Assembly (NCBI GenBank): GCA_910579805.1
Contig: CAJTWM010000002.1
Span: 62,001 to 126,000, forward strand
DNA: 64,000 bases
Reading direction: 5' to 3'
Source: an uncultured Lachnospiraceae bacterium
Lineage (GTDB): Bacteria > Bacillota > Clostridia > Lachnospirales > Lachnospiraceae
Within the stretch, counting starts at the first letter, position 1, and each line of letters begins with the position of its first letter. Positions 24,308 through 33,057 of the stretch are shown here, piece by piece. The notes beneath the pieces were generated by a model that had not been told where the DNA came from, ran no database searches, and was given only the letters and a program-made list of their open reading frames with translations. The translations under genes were made by a program, and so were the position numbers.

Positions 24308-25678
24308 ATGTTGGAAAAGTTTTTCAAACTGAAGGGAAACAACACGGATGTCAGGACCGAAGTCATGGCGGGTATCACCACGTTTATGACGATGGCTTAC
24401 ATCCTTGCGGTCAACCCGAGTATCCTTTCCGCGGCGGGAATGGATCCTAATGCAGTACTGATTGCAACGGCGCTTGCTTCTTTTGTGGGAACGATGCTGA
24501 TGGCGTTTCTTGCAAACTATCCTTTTGCGCTGGCTCCCGGAATGGGATTAAATGCATATTTTGCATTTACGGTGGTCATCGGCAGGGGATATTCCTGGCA
24601 GATCGCGCTGCTGGCCGTTTTTGCGGAGGGCCTGATCTTTATCGTGTTATCTCTGACCAGTGTGAGAGAGGCGATCTTTAATGCGATCCCTATGACGTTA
24701 AAATCGGCGGTCAGCGTGGGTATCGGCCTTTTTATCGCATTTATCGGATTACAGGACGCGAAGCTGATCGTAAACAGTGATTCTACGCTGATCACCTATC
24801 AGACTTTTAAAGGAGAAGCTTTCCGTTCCGTAGGTATCGGCGCGATCCTTGCCCTGATCGGTGTTTTTGTGACGGCGATTCTTCTGATCAAAAAGGTGAA
24901 AGGAGGGATTTTATTCGGAATCCTGATCACATGGGTGCTGGGAATCCTTTGCGAGCTTACAGGAATCTATGTGCCGGATGCAGAAGCCGGGATGTATTCC
25001 GTGATCCCGTCCGGCATCGTGAGCTTTGACTTCAGTTCTTTTGGCAGTACGTTCGGACAAGTATTTCGGGCGGATTTTTCCACGATCGGTATTCTGGACC
25101 TTATCGTAATCATATTTGCGTTTCTTTTTGTAGATATGTTCGATACGCTGGGAACTTTGATCGGCGTTGCCTCCAAGGCGGATATGCTGGATAAGGACGG
25201 GAAACTGCCGAAGATCAAGCCTGCGCTTTTGGCGGATGCGATTGCGACAAGCGTTGGAGCGGTCTTTGGTACTTCTACTACGACTACTTATGTAGAGAGC
25301 GCTTCCGGTGTAACGGAAGGCGGAAGAACGGGTCTGACGGCGGTAGTCACGGGTCTGCTGTTTTTACTTGCATTGATTTTTTCACCGTTATTCTTAAGCA
25401 TTCCGTCGTTTGCTATTGCGCCTGCGCTGATTACGGTAGGGTTTTATATGATGGGAGCGGTAGCAAAGATCAATTTTGAAGATATGTCGGATGCCATACC
25501 GGCATTTCTCTGCATCCTGTTCATGCCCCTTGCATACAGCATTTCCGAAGGAATTGCAATCGGAGTCATCTCGTGGACGCTGATTAATCTGCTTACGGGA
25601 AAGGCAAAGGAAAAGAAGATTAGTGTGGTAATGTATATCCTTACGGTATTATTTATTTTAAAATATATCTTTTTATAA
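24308..25678 (+). CDS. NCS2 family purine (guanine/hypoxanthine/adenine) permease
   Basis: 456 residues, about 12-14 membrane segments. It begins MLEKFFKLKGNNTDVRTEV followed by the AzgA-type block AGITTFMTMAYILAVNPSIL and FALAPGMGLNAYF. FVDMFDTLGTLIG and GTSTTTTYVESASGVTEGGRTGL are the substrate-site helices of the PbuG/PurP group. It is a proton-coupled nucleobase importer. Shine-Dalgarno AAGGAGGAG. It completes the salvage cluster punA-cdd-deaminase. Confidence 0.92.
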   Translation: MLEKFFKLKGNNTDVRTEVMAGITTFMTMAYILAVNPSILSAAGMDPNAVLIATALASFVGTMLMAFLANYPFALAPGMGLNAYFAFTVVIGRGYSWQIALLAVFAEGLIFIVLSLTSVREAIFNAIPMTLKSAVSVGIGLFIAFIGLQDAKLIVNSDSTLITYQTFKGEAFRSVGIGAILALIGVFVTAILLIKKVKGGILFGILITWVLGILCELTGIYVPDAEAGMYSVIPSGIVSFDFSSFGSTFGQVFRADFSTIGILDLIVIIFAFLFVDMFDTLGTLIGVASKADMLDKDGKLPKIKPALLADAIATSVGAVFGTSTTTTYVESASGVTEGGRTGLTAVVTGLLFLLALIFSPLFLSIPSFAIAPALITVGFYMMGAVAKINFEDMSDAIPAFLCILFMPLAYSISEGIAIGVISWTLINLLTGKAKEKKISVVMYILTVLFILKYIFL

Positions 25679-25708
25679 GAAAAACGTACCGAAAGGTTTT
25701 ATCCGGGG

Positions 25709-25738
25709 GAGATATCTGTCAAAAGATATCTCTTCCTT
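25709..25738 (+). terminator. Probable terminator after the purine permease
   Basis: GAGATATC (25709-25716), loop TGTCAAAA, GATATCTC (25725-25732), then TTCCTT. Confidence 0.55.
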
Positions 25739-25760
25739 AAGCGGAAAGGCGTATTTATTT

Positions 25761-27479
25761 ATGGAATATTTAGTTTTGGCAGGAGTAATCGGATTTATTG
25801 TTTTATTTGCTTTTGCAAAGGGAGTATATGACGAGAAGCAAAAAGAAAAGCGATTTGTGAAAGGATTGTATGAGAATTACGGTCAATTTCCACAGAAAAA
25901 GTATGAAGCGGCTCAGTATGGTTCCATACGCAAGTACTTTGATAAACATCAAAACGGGTTCAAAATCGACGATATTACATGGAACGATCTGGATATGGAC
26001 GCCGTGTTTATGCAGATGAACCATACCTATTCTTCGGCCGGCGAGGAATATCTGTATTATACATTAAGGACTCCGTTCATGGAAGAAGGACCTTTGAAAA
26101 AACGGGAAGAACGGGTTCGTTATTTTATGGAACATACGGACGAGCGCGTGAAAATGCAAGTATTGTTTGCCAGAATAGGAAAGACGGGGAAATTTTCCAT
26201 TTACGATTATTTGGATTTTTCCGACGCTGTGGAGAATATTTCCAACGCTACGCATTTTATCGGCGACGCGGCGTTTGCAGCGGCGGTTTTGCTTATCTTT
26301 TTTAACGCGTTTATCGGGATCAGTCTGGCTGCCGCGGTCCTGTGTTATAATATTACGACTTATTTTCAGTATAAAAGCAAGATCGATCCTTATATTACCA
26401 GCTTCGGTTATGTGATGCGCATGATCAGGATGGGAAAAGAGATCATAAAATGTAACGTTCCGGTCATTGAGGAAGAAAAAGAGGAATTAAAAGAACTGAT
26501 TGGAAGATTTCAAAAATTCCGCAGGGGTTCCCACTGGATCATGTCTCCGACCAGAGGGTCGGCTTCTATGGATCCGCTTTCGATTATAAGCGACTATATG
26601 CGGATGATGTTCCATATCGATTTGATCCAGTTTAATAAAATGATGCGGGAATTGAGGGAACATAAAAACGACGTGGACGCTATCGTAACCGTTTCCGGCA
26701 GTATTGAGACGGCTATTGCGGTGGGAGCGTACAGGGCAAGCTTTCCGGAGCACTGCATTCCGGAGTTTGGTCAGGGAATCGGGATAACAGAAGGATACCA
26801 TCCGCTGATCAAGGAGCCGGTAAAGAACAGTATTTCGCCTAAAAAGGGTGTGCTGCTGACCGGTTCTAATGCCTCGGGCAAGTCTACCTTTTTAAAAACC
26901 GTAGCCATCAATGCTATTTTGGCACAGACGATCTATACTTGTCTGGCTAAAAAATTCAGTGGGGAGTTTTTCAGGATCTATACTTCCATGGCGCTAAAGG
27001 ACGATCTGGGCAGCGGGGAAAGTTACTATATGGTAGAGATCAAGTCGTTAAAAAGGATCATTGATGCCGGAGAAAAGAAGGAAAAAGATAAGAGTGCAGA
27101 TGAGGACGGAATAAAGGGACAGGCAGGAGGAAGAAGGATCCTGTGCTTCGTGGACGAGGTGCTTAGAGGGACGAATACGGTAGAGCGTATTGCAGCTTCT
27201 ACCCAGATATTGAAAAGCTTTGCCCGGAAGGAAACGGTCTGTTTTGCGGCAACCCATGATATAGAATTGACGTCCCTTCTTACGGAAGATTATGAAAATT
27301 ATCATTTTGAGGAAGAAGTGGTAGAAGGGGACGTGCTTTTTAATTATGAGATCAGGGAAGGGAAGGCGCGGACCAGAAACGCCATAAAATTATTGAGCGT
27401 TATGGGGTATGAAGAGGATATTATTCGCAGGGCGAATGAGATGGCTGAAAATTTTATTAATAACGGCGTGTGGCGATGA
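25761..27479 (+). CDS. Membrane-associated MutS-related ATPase
   Basis: 572 residues. It has an N-terminal membrane span (about 3-20) and a second hydrophobic pair (about 170-205). The C-terminal ABC-type ATPase has Walker A LLTGSNASGKSTF (near residue 370), GSGESYYMVEIKSLK, and Walker B CFVDEVLRGTNTVER followed by AATHDIELT. This is the MutS domain V. The mismatch-recognition domain I is missing, and the membrane anchors are not found in MutS1 or MutS2. Its role is therefore not ordinary mismatch repair and remains unknown. Confidence 0.82.
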   Translation: MEYLVLAGVIGFIVLFAFAKGVYDEKQKEKRFVKGLYENYGQFPQKKYEAAQYGSIRKYFDKHQNGFKIDDITWNDLDMDAVFMQMNHTYSSAGEEYLYYTLRTPFMEEGPLKKREERVRYFMEHTDERVKMQVLFARIGKTGKFSIYDYLDFSDAVENISNATHFIGDAAFAAAVLLIFFNAFIGISLAAAVLCYNITTYFQYKSKIDPYITSFGYVMRMIRMGKEIIKCNVPVIEEEKEELKELIGRFQKFRRGSHWIMSPTRGSASMDPLSIISDYMRMMFHIDLIQFNKMMRELREHKNDVDAIVTVSGSIETAIAVGAYRASFPEHCIPEFGQGIGITEGYHPLIKEPVKNSISPKKGVLLTGSNASGKSTFLKTVAINAILAQTIYTCLAKKFSGEFFRIYTSMALKDDLGSGESYYMVEIKSLKRIIDAGEKKEKDKSADEDGIKGQAGGRRILCFVDEVLRGTNTVERIAASTQILKSFARKETVCFAATHDIELTSLLTEDYENYHFEEEVVEGDVLFNYEIREGKARTRNAIKLLSVMGYEEDIIRRANEMAENFINNGVWR

Positions 27480-27491
27480 GGGGAGAAGAAT

Positions 27492-27965
27492 ATGAAGGTT
27501 ACGATTTTTACGGACGGCGCCGCAAGAGGAAATCCGGACGGGCCGGGAGGATACGGCGCCGTTGTGCAGTATGTGGACGCCAAGGGGACGCTCCATGAAA
27601 GAGAGTATTCGGCGGGATATAAAAAGACCACGAATAACCGGATGGAACTGATGGCGGCGATCGCAGGTTTAGAGGCGCTTACAAAACCTTGCGAGGTAGA
27701 ATTGATCTCGGACTCCAAATATCTTGTGGACGCTTTTAATCAGCACTGGATCGACGGATGGCTGAAACGAGATTGGAAGAACAGCGCCAATAAGCCGGTA
27801 AAAAATATCGATCTTTGGAAAAGGCTTTTGGAGGCAAAAAAACAGCATAAGGTAAGGTTTATATGGGTCAAGGGACACGATGGGCATCCGGAAAACGAAA
27901 GATGTGATAAATTGGCGACAAGCGCCGCCGACGGGCAGGACTTACTTGACGATGTAGCGCTTTAA
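27492..27965 (+). CDS. rnhA: Ribonuclease HI
   Basis: 157 residues, full-length E. coli-like RNase HI. Catalytic residues: D in IFTDGAARGNPDGPGG, E in NNRMELMAAI, D in ISDSKYLV, and GHDGHPENERCD at the C-terminus. It degrades RNA in RNA-DNA hybrids. It starts 12 bases after the MutS-like stop with GGGGAGAAG, so the two are in one operon. With rnhB at 12266 the genome carries both RNase H types. Confidence 0.96.
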   Translation: MKVTIFTDGAARGNPDGPGGYGAVVQYVDAKGTLHEREYSAGYKKTTNNRMELMAAIAGLEALTKPCEVELISDSKYLVDAFNQHWIDGWLKRDWKNSANKPVKNIDLWKRLLEAKKQHKVRFIWVKGHDGHPENERCDKLATSAADGQDLLDDVAL

Positions 27966-27975
27966 GTGGTATGAT
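27946..27975 (+). promoter_or_regulatory. Promoter for the small membrane protein gene
   Basis: TTGACG (27946-27951), 18-bp spacer, TATGAT (27970-27975) with an upstream TGG (extended -10). The -35 lies inside the 3' end of rnhA. Confidence 0.6.
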
Positions 27976-28055
27976 AAGGATAACGGTTAGCGATAGGATC
28001 TATCGCTGCATATGATACAAAAATATCTTTAACAGTTGGGAAAAGGGTGTGGATT

Positions 28056-28223
28056 ATGAACAATTTAATTTTATTTTTAAATGCATTTTTATCTTATGCG
28101 TTTGCATTTGTCGTAGTGATCGCTTTGATCATTGTTGCATGTCTGATCGGGATCAGTTTGAGAAAAAGGAAGAATGCGGCGGAAGGGATCGGAACGGAGG
28201 AAAAGGAAGTATCTGCTTCATAG
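28056..28223 (+). CDS. Small single-span membrane protein (55 residues)
   Basis: MNNLILFLNAFLSYAFAFVVVIALIIV... gives one hydrophobic helix (about residues 4-32), followed by a basic RKRKN stop-transfer and a short acidic Glu/Ser tail. It has its own promoter at 27946 and a strong terminator at 28298. Similar short proteins occur in Lachnospiraceae, sometimes mislabelled as nitrogenase-related. Function unknown. Confidence 0.65.
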   Translation: MNNLILFLNAFLSYAFAFVVVIALIIVACLIGISLRKRKNAAEGIGTEEKEVSAS

Positions 28224-28297
28224 CGGGTTTTACGCAGAACCGGAACGTTACGGACGTATGCGGAAAGTATTGAGCGGCCGGAAATAAAAAGGAAAAG

Positions 28298-28351
28298 CTG
28301 TCTGCTGAAAAGGAAACGATAAAAAGAGCCTTTTCACAGACAGTTCTTTTT
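28298..28351 (+). terminator. Long-stem terminator
   Basis: CTGTCTG-C-TGAAAAGG (28298-28313) pairs with CCTTTTCACAGACAG (28329-28343) with one bulge, followed by TTCTTTTT. Confidence 0.85.
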
Positions 28352-28443
28352 AACTTAAAAAGGGGACCGATCTATCTATGGTTATCGAAAAAAGGCGTAT
28401 TTTGTATGTTTACGGAATACGGTTTGGAAGGCAGAGAGGGAAG

Positions 28444-29433
28444 ATGGCAAAATCGACGGGACAGAAACTGAAATTATTATACCTTCTTAAAATTTTAAGT
28501 GAACATACGGATGAAGCCCATCCGATGTCCATGAAGCAGATTTTGGAAGAACTGGCGGCAGTAGGGGTGCAGGCAGAACGCAAGACGGTGTATGCGGATA
28601 TAGACGATCTGAAATTTTTCGGATATGATATTTTGAGGAATGCGTCCAGAACGGAAGGCGGATATTATCTGGCGAGCAGGGAATTTGAACTTCCGGAGTT
28701 AAAATTGTTGGTGGATGCCGTGCAGGCATCTAAGTTCATAACGGTGAAAAAGTCCAAGGAACTGATCGGTAAATTAGAAAAGCTTGCCGGAAAGCATGAA
28801 GCCAGCAGGCTGCAGAGACAAGTCTATGTAGTGAACCGCGTCAAAACTTCCAATGAAAGTATATACTACAATGTGGACAATATCCATAAAGGGATACAGG
28901 ACAATGTTCAGATCACGTTCCAGTATTTGGACTGGACGCTTGATAAAAAACTGATGCCCAGAAAAAACGGTATGCAGTATCAGGTAAGCCCGTGGGCATT
29001 GATTTGGCAGGATGAAAATTATTATCTGGTAGGTTTCGACGAGGCAGAAAGCAAAATAAAGCACTACAGAGTGGACAAAATGGGAACGATAGGATTAACA
29101 GAGAAAAAAAGAAACGGCGAGAGCGCTTTCGAGCAATTTGATATTGCCAAATATACGAATAAGATGTTCGGTATGTTCGGCGGTGAAGAATGTATGCTCA
29201 CCATACAGTTTACCAACAGGCTGGTCGGAGTGGTATTGGACCGCTTCGGCAAAGAGGCGGACATCCGCAAAAGGGACGAAGAACATTTCAGCGTAAGGGT
29301 AAAAGTGGCTGTCAGCGGACAGTTTTTTGGCTGGATCACAGGACTTGGCAAGGAGGCGGTCATTTTGGCGCCTGCGAATGTGGCGGAAGAATATAAAAAA
29401 TATTTACGGCAGATTTTAGAGAACCTGTTATGA
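28444..29433 (+). CDS. WYL-domain transcriptional regulator
   Basis: About 329 residues. The N-terminal winged HTH (about 5-65) contains MSMKQILEELAAVGVQAERKTVYADIDDLKFFG. The WYL domain (about 120-200) has ITFQYLDWTLDKK and SPWALIWQDENYYLVGFD, in which the W-Y-L positions are visible. A C-terminal WCX-type dimer domain follows. Such proteins sense ligands or nucleic acid and regulate nearby genes. Start ATG 28444 follows AGAGAGGGAAG; an upstream in-frame ATG at 28378 is possible. It lies just before nrdD but its target is unknown. Confidence 0.88.
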   Translation: MAKSTGQKLKLLYLLKILSEHTDEAHPMSMKQILEELAAVGVQAERKTVYADIDDLKFFGYDILRNASRTEGGYYLASREFELPELKLLVDAVQASKFITVKKSKELIGKLEKLAGKHEASRLQRQVYVVNRVKTSNESIYYNVDNIHKGIQDNVQITFQYLDWTLDKKLMPRKNGMQYQVSPWALIWQDENYYLVGFDEAESKIKHYRVDKMGTIGLTEKKRNGESAFEQFDIAKYTNKMFGMFGGEECMLTIQFTNRLVGVVLDRFGKEADIRKRDEEHFSVRVKVAVSGQFFGWITGLGKEAVILAPANVAEEYKKYLRQILENLL

Positions 29434-29502
29434 TTTGAACGATGATTCCAACTGTGATTTCAAACTGCGATTTGAACGCGATTTGAACGCGATTTGAAGA
29501 CG
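29432..29502. repeat. Degenerate tandem repeat, unit GATTTGAACGC
   Basis: About six 11-13-bp units starting GATT: GATTTGAACGAT, GATTCCAACTGT, GATTTCAAACTGC, GATTTGAACGC, GATTTGAACGC, GATTTGAAGAC. It lies upstream of the nrdD promoter and directly after the WYL gene stop. Confidence 0.7.
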
Positions 29503-29509
29503 AAATGCA

Positions 29510-29538
29510 TTGACACACTTACTTAGATATCCTATACT
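29510..29538 (+). promoter_or_regulatory. Consensus sigma-A promoter of nrdDG
   Basis: TTGACA (29510-29515), 17-bp spacer, TATACT (29533-29538). The start point should be near 29545, just before the NrdR-like boxes. Confidence 0.8.
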
Positions 29539-29550
29539 GGTAAGAAGCAC

Positions 29551-29596
29551 CACAAGATATAGGGATATTAATGATTTAAAAACCATATCTTGTGAA
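29551..29596 (+). promoter_or_regulatory. Paired NrdR-box-like operators before nrdD
   Basis: Box 1 CACAAGATATAG (core 29553-29562) and box 2 CCATATCTTGTG (core 29583-29592). Cores CAAGATATAG and CCATATCTTG fit the NrdR-box pattern CwAtATaTwG, and their starts are 30 bp apart, about three helical turns, as for known tandem NrdR boxes. The outer arms CACAAGATAT/ATATCTTGTG also form a perfect 10-bp inverted repeat. Confidence 0.7.
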
Positions 29597-29698
29597 AATG
29601 CTGGAAATATAGTTTGACAGATTTGTGACTGCACGGTATCCGCAAATCTGAGATTCATAATGGAATTGTTAAAAGAACCGTGCGGAAATGAGGAAAAT

Positions 29699-31888
29699 AT
29701 GGGAGAAAGATTGGATTATGCAGGCGGGGACAGTGTGAATTACGGCGCTTTATATAAAACGGACCGGCCGACTAAGGTGATCAAAAAAGACGGCAGTAAA
29801 GAAGATTTTAATGTGCAGAAGGTGATCGACGCGGTAGGGAAAAGCGCCTACCGGGCGCTGACCAAGTTTACGGAGGAAGAAAAACGCCATATCTGCGATT
29901 ATGTCGTAGAAAAGGTAAACGAGCTGGATGAAAGCGCGATCCCCATTCCGATCATGCACAATATCGTGGAAAGCGCACTGGAAGAGGTAAAACCGGTGGT
30001 GGCAAAGAGTTATCGGGATTACCGTAACTATAAGCAGGATTTTGTGCGTATGCTGGACGATGTATACAAAAAGAGCCAGTCTATCATGTATGTCGGCGAT
30101 AAGGAAAACGCCAATACGGATTCGGCGCTTGTATCCACGAAAAGAAGTCTGATCTTTAATCAGTTGAATAAAGAGCTGTATCAGAAGTTTTTTATGACGA
30201 CGGAGGAGATTCAGGCCTGCCGCGACGGTTATATTTATGTTCATGATATGTCGGCAAGAAGGGATACGATGAACTGCTGTCTGTTCGACGTGCAGAATGT
30301 GCTGACAGGCGGTTTTGAAATGGGAAATATCTGGTATAACGAACCGAAGACGCTAGACGTTGCTTTTGACGTGATCGGAGATATTGTATTAAGCGCGGCA
30401 AGCCAGCAGTACGGCGGTTTTACGGTACCGAGCGTGGATATGATTCTGGAGCCTTATGCGGAAAAGTCTTATTGCAAGTATGTGGAAAAATATGTAAGGC
30501 TGGGAATCGGCAAAGAGGCGGCAGAGGCGGAGAGTTACGCAGACGTGGTAAGGGAATACGAGCAGGGTTTTCAGGGATGGGAATATAAGTTTAATACGGT
30601 AGCTTCCAGCAGGGGAGATTATCCGTTCATTACAGTAACTGCAGGAACGGGAACGGGCAGATTTGCCAAACTTGCAACGATTTCTATGTTGAATGTACGC
30701 CGCAGGGGGCAGGGGAAATCAGACTGCAAAAAACCGGTACTGTTTCCAAAGATCGTGTTTCTTTATGATGAAAACCTGCATGGCCCGGGAAAAGAGCTGG
30801 AGGACGTATTTGAAGCGGGAGTAAAATGTTCGGCAAAAACAATGTATCCGGACTGGCTGAGCCTTACGGGAAAAGGTTATATTGCAAGTATGTACAAGCA
30901 GTATGGAAAGATCATTTCGCCAATGGGATGCCGTGCCTTTTTGTCTCCCTGGTATGAAAGAGGCGGCATGCATCCGGCGGACGATAAAGACACCCCTATT
31001 TTTGTAGGACGGTTTAACGTAGGAGCGGTTTCGCTGCATCTTCCCATGATTCTGGCAAAAGCGAGACAGGAGTCCAGAGATTTTTATGAAGTATTGGATT
31101 ATTATCTGGAACTGATCAGGCAGTTACATATCAGGACGTATGCTTATCTTGGAGAAATGAGGGCTTCTACCAACCCGCTGGCTTACTGCGAGGGTGGTTT
31201 TTTGGGCGGGAATTTAAAGCTTACGGATAAGATTAAGCCGATCTTGAAGTCAGCTACGGCAAGTTTTGGAATTACGGCGTTCAACGAGCTTCAGGAGCTG
31301 TATAACGGAAAATCTTTGGTGGAAGACGGTGCGTTTGCTCTGGAGGTATTAGAGCATATTAATAAAAAAGTCAATGAGTTTAAAGAAGCGGACGGACATC
31401 TCTATGCTATTTACGGGACGCCGGCAGAAAACCTGTGCGGCCTGCAGGTAAAGCAGTTCCGTGAGAAATACGGGATTATCGAAGGCGTGTCAGATAAGGA
31501 GTATGTCAGCAACAGTTTCCATTGCCATGTGTCCGAAGACATCACGCCGATCGAAAAGCAGGATTTGGAGTATCGGTTCTGGGAGCTGTCAAACGGGGGA
31601 AAGATCCAGTATGTGAAATATCCTATTGATTATAATCTGGAGGCTGTGAAAACGTTAGTCCGCCGCGCAATGGATATGGGATTTTATGAAGGCGTAAACC
31701 TGTCGCTTGCATATTGCGACGACTGCGGGCATCAGGAGCTGGAGATGGATGTCTGCCCGAAATGCGGGAGCAGAAATCTGACAAAGATCGAGCGTATGAA
31801 CGGGTATCTTTCTTATTCCAGAGTACATGGGGATACCAGACTTAATGACGCAAAAATGGCAGAGATTGCAGAAAGGAAGTCAATGTAG
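29699..31888 (+). CDS. nrdD: Anaerobic (class III) ribonucleoside-triphosphate reductase
   Basis: About 729 residues. An N-terminal ATP-cone (about 20-110; RPTKVIKKDGSKEDFN) senses dATP/ATP. The glycyl-radical barrel follows. The C-terminus has a Cys4 zinc site (CDDCG...CPKCG) and the glycyl radical loop RMNGYLSYSR. It makes dNTPs under anaerobic conditions using the NrdG-generated radical. I chose ATG 29699, which has GAGGA 4 bases upstream; ATG 29660 would add 13 residues with a weaker site. nrdG follows 3 bases after the stop. Confidence 0.96.
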   Translation: MGERLDYAGGDSVNYGALYKTDRPTKVIKKDGSKEDFNVQKVIDAVGKSAYRALTKFTEEEKRHICDYVVEKVNELDESAIPIPIMHNIVESALEEVKPVVAKSYRDYRNYKQDFVRMLDDVYKKSQSIMYVGDKENANTDSALVSTKRSLIFNQLNKELYQKFFMTTEEIQACRDGYIYVHDMSARRDTMNCCLFDVQNVLTGGFEMGNIWYNEPKTLDVAFDVIGDIVLSAASQQYGGFTVPSVDMILEPYAEKSYCKYVEKYVRLGIGKEAAEAESYADVVREYEQGFQGWEYKFNTVASSRGDYPFITVTAGTGTGRFAKLATISMLNVRRRGQGKSDCKKPVLFPKIVFLYDENLHGPGKELEDVFEAGVKCSAKTMYPDWLSLTGKGYIASMYKQYGKIISPMGCRAFLSPWYERGGMHPADDKDTPIFVGRFNVGAVSLHLPMILAKARQESRDFYEVLDYYLELIRQLHIRTYAYLGEMRASTNPLAYCEGGFLGGNLKLTDKIKPILKSATASFGITAFNELQELYNGKSLVEDGAFALEVLEHINKKVNEFKEADGHLYAIYGTPAENLCGLQVKQFREKYGIIEGVSDKEYVSNSFHCHVSEDITPIEKQDLEYRFWELSNGGKIQYVKYPIDYNLEAVKTLVRRAMDMGFYEGVNLSLAYCDDCGHQELEMDVCPKCGSRNLTKIERMNGYLSYSRVHGDTRLNDAKMAEIAERKSM

Positions 31889-31891
31889 CCA

Positions 31892-32401
31892 ATGAGATAC
31901 CACAATATTACCAAAGATGATATGCTGAACGGAGACGGGCTTAGAGTCGTACTTTGGGTAGCGGGCTGTTCTCACTGCTGCAAAGAATGTCAGAATCCGG
32001 TCACATGGGATCCGGACGGCGGGCTTTTATTTGATGAAGATGCAAAAAAAGAGTTATTTGCGGAGCTTGGCAAGCCTTATATTTCCGGCATCACTTTTTC
32101 CGGCGGAGATCCGCTGCATTCGGCAAACCGCATGGATGTGCGGGATCTGATGGCGCAGATTAAGGAAGAGTTTCCGGAAAAGACAATCTGGCTGTACACC
32201 GGAGACGTATGGGAAAGAATCTTACACTATCCTATGATGCAGTATGTGGACGTACTGGTAGACGGTGAATTTGAGGCAGGGCAAAAAAATGTGAAGCTGC
32301 TTTGGAAAGGCAGCGGGAATCAGAGAGTGATCGATGTACAAAGGTCGTTAAAACAGGCAGATCAGACAACGCCGGTTTTGCATTGCGGAGATTATGAATA
32401 A
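31892..32401 (+). CDS. nrdG: Anaerobic ribonucleotide reductase activating protein (radical SAM)
   Basis: 169 residues. Radical-SAM cysteines are in AGCSHCCKECQNP, a C-x3-C-x2-C pattern, with ITFSGGDPL as the SAM-binding GGD motif. It reduces SAM at a [4Fe-4S] cluster and abstracts the H atom from the NrdD glycine. It begins 3 bases after nrdD and shares the promoter and NrdR-like boxes upstream. Confidence 0.96.
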   Translation: MRYHNITKDDMLNGDGLRVVLWVAGCSHCCKECQNPVTWDPDGGLLFDEDAKKELFAELGKPYISGITFSGGDPLHSANRMDVRDLMAQIKEEFPEKTIWLYTGDVWERILHYPMMQYVDVLVDGEFEAGQKNVKLLWKGSGNQRVIDVQRSLKQADQTTPVLHCGDYE

Positions 32402-32424
32402 TTTTCAGGCAGGAGCGGTTATTT

Positions 32425-32475
32425 CATTCCGCTTTAGCGGAATGTGCGCGTTGCAGCGCGCAGATGGGAGCAAAA
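32425..32475 (+). repeat. Double hairpin plus Shine-Dalgarno module before dut
   Basis: CATTCCGC-TTTA-GCGGAATG (32425-32444, perfect) followed by TGCGCG-TTGCAG-CGCGCA (32445-32462), then GATGGGAGCAAAA and ATG 32476. This is the uninterrupted form of the module split by the MITE at 22.5 kb. Confidence 0.7.
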
Positions 32476-32988
32476 ATGAGAAGAATTGCCAAATTTGAAA
32501 AAGTAAGTCCGGAACAGTTTAAAGAAGGATTCAGGGATTGTTTTGGGGAAAAGGCAGCCCAAAGGGCAGACGAAATATATGAGCAGATAAAACTTCCGAA
32601 AAGAGCCACGAAAGGGAGCGCGGGGTATGATTTTTTTTCTCCTGTGGAGTTTACATTGAGTCCGGGAGAGACGATCAAACTGCCTACGGGAATCCGCGTG
32701 AAAATGGAACCTGATTGGGTGTTACATCTGTATCCCCGAAGCAGTCTGGGATTTAAGTATCGTTTACAGTTGAACAATACGGTAGGGATCATAGACAGCG
32801 ATTATTATGATTCCGATAACGAAGGGCATATTTTTATGAAGATCACGAACGATTCCAATGAAGGGAAAACGGCGACGATTTCTGCCGGAGTCGGATTTAT
32901 GCAGGGAATCTTTTTGGAATATGGCATTACGGAGGACGACGATACGGAAGAGGTCAGAAACGGCGGCTTAGGAAGTACAACAAAATAA
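32476..32988 (+). CDS. dut: dUTP diphosphatase (trimeric dUTPase)
   Basis: 170 residues. The five dUTPase motifs are present in order: AGYDFFS, PRSSLGFK, NTVGIIDSDYY, GVGFMQGIF, and RNGGLGSTTK. It hydrolyses dUTP to dUMP plus PPi, keeping uracil out of DNA and feeding dTMP synthesis. An N-terminal ~38-residue extension precedes motif 1. Start ATG 32476 lies behind GGGAG of the repeat module. It follows nrdDG, a logical dNTP-supply neighbourhood. Confidence 0.93.
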   Translation: MRRIAKFEKVSPEQFKEGFRDCFGEKAAQRADEIYEQIKLPKRATKGSAGYDFFSPVEFTLSPGETIKLPTGIRVKMEPDWVLHLYPRSSLGFKYRLQLNNTVGIIDSDYYDSDNEGHIFMKITNDSNEGKTATISAGVGFMQGIFLEYGITEDDDTEEVRNGGLGSTTK

Positions 32989-33057
32989 AGTATAGAAAAC
33001 TTTCTTTTTGGCAGAATAATAACGAAATGAAAACAGAGCCGGAAAGGAAGTTTTTTT

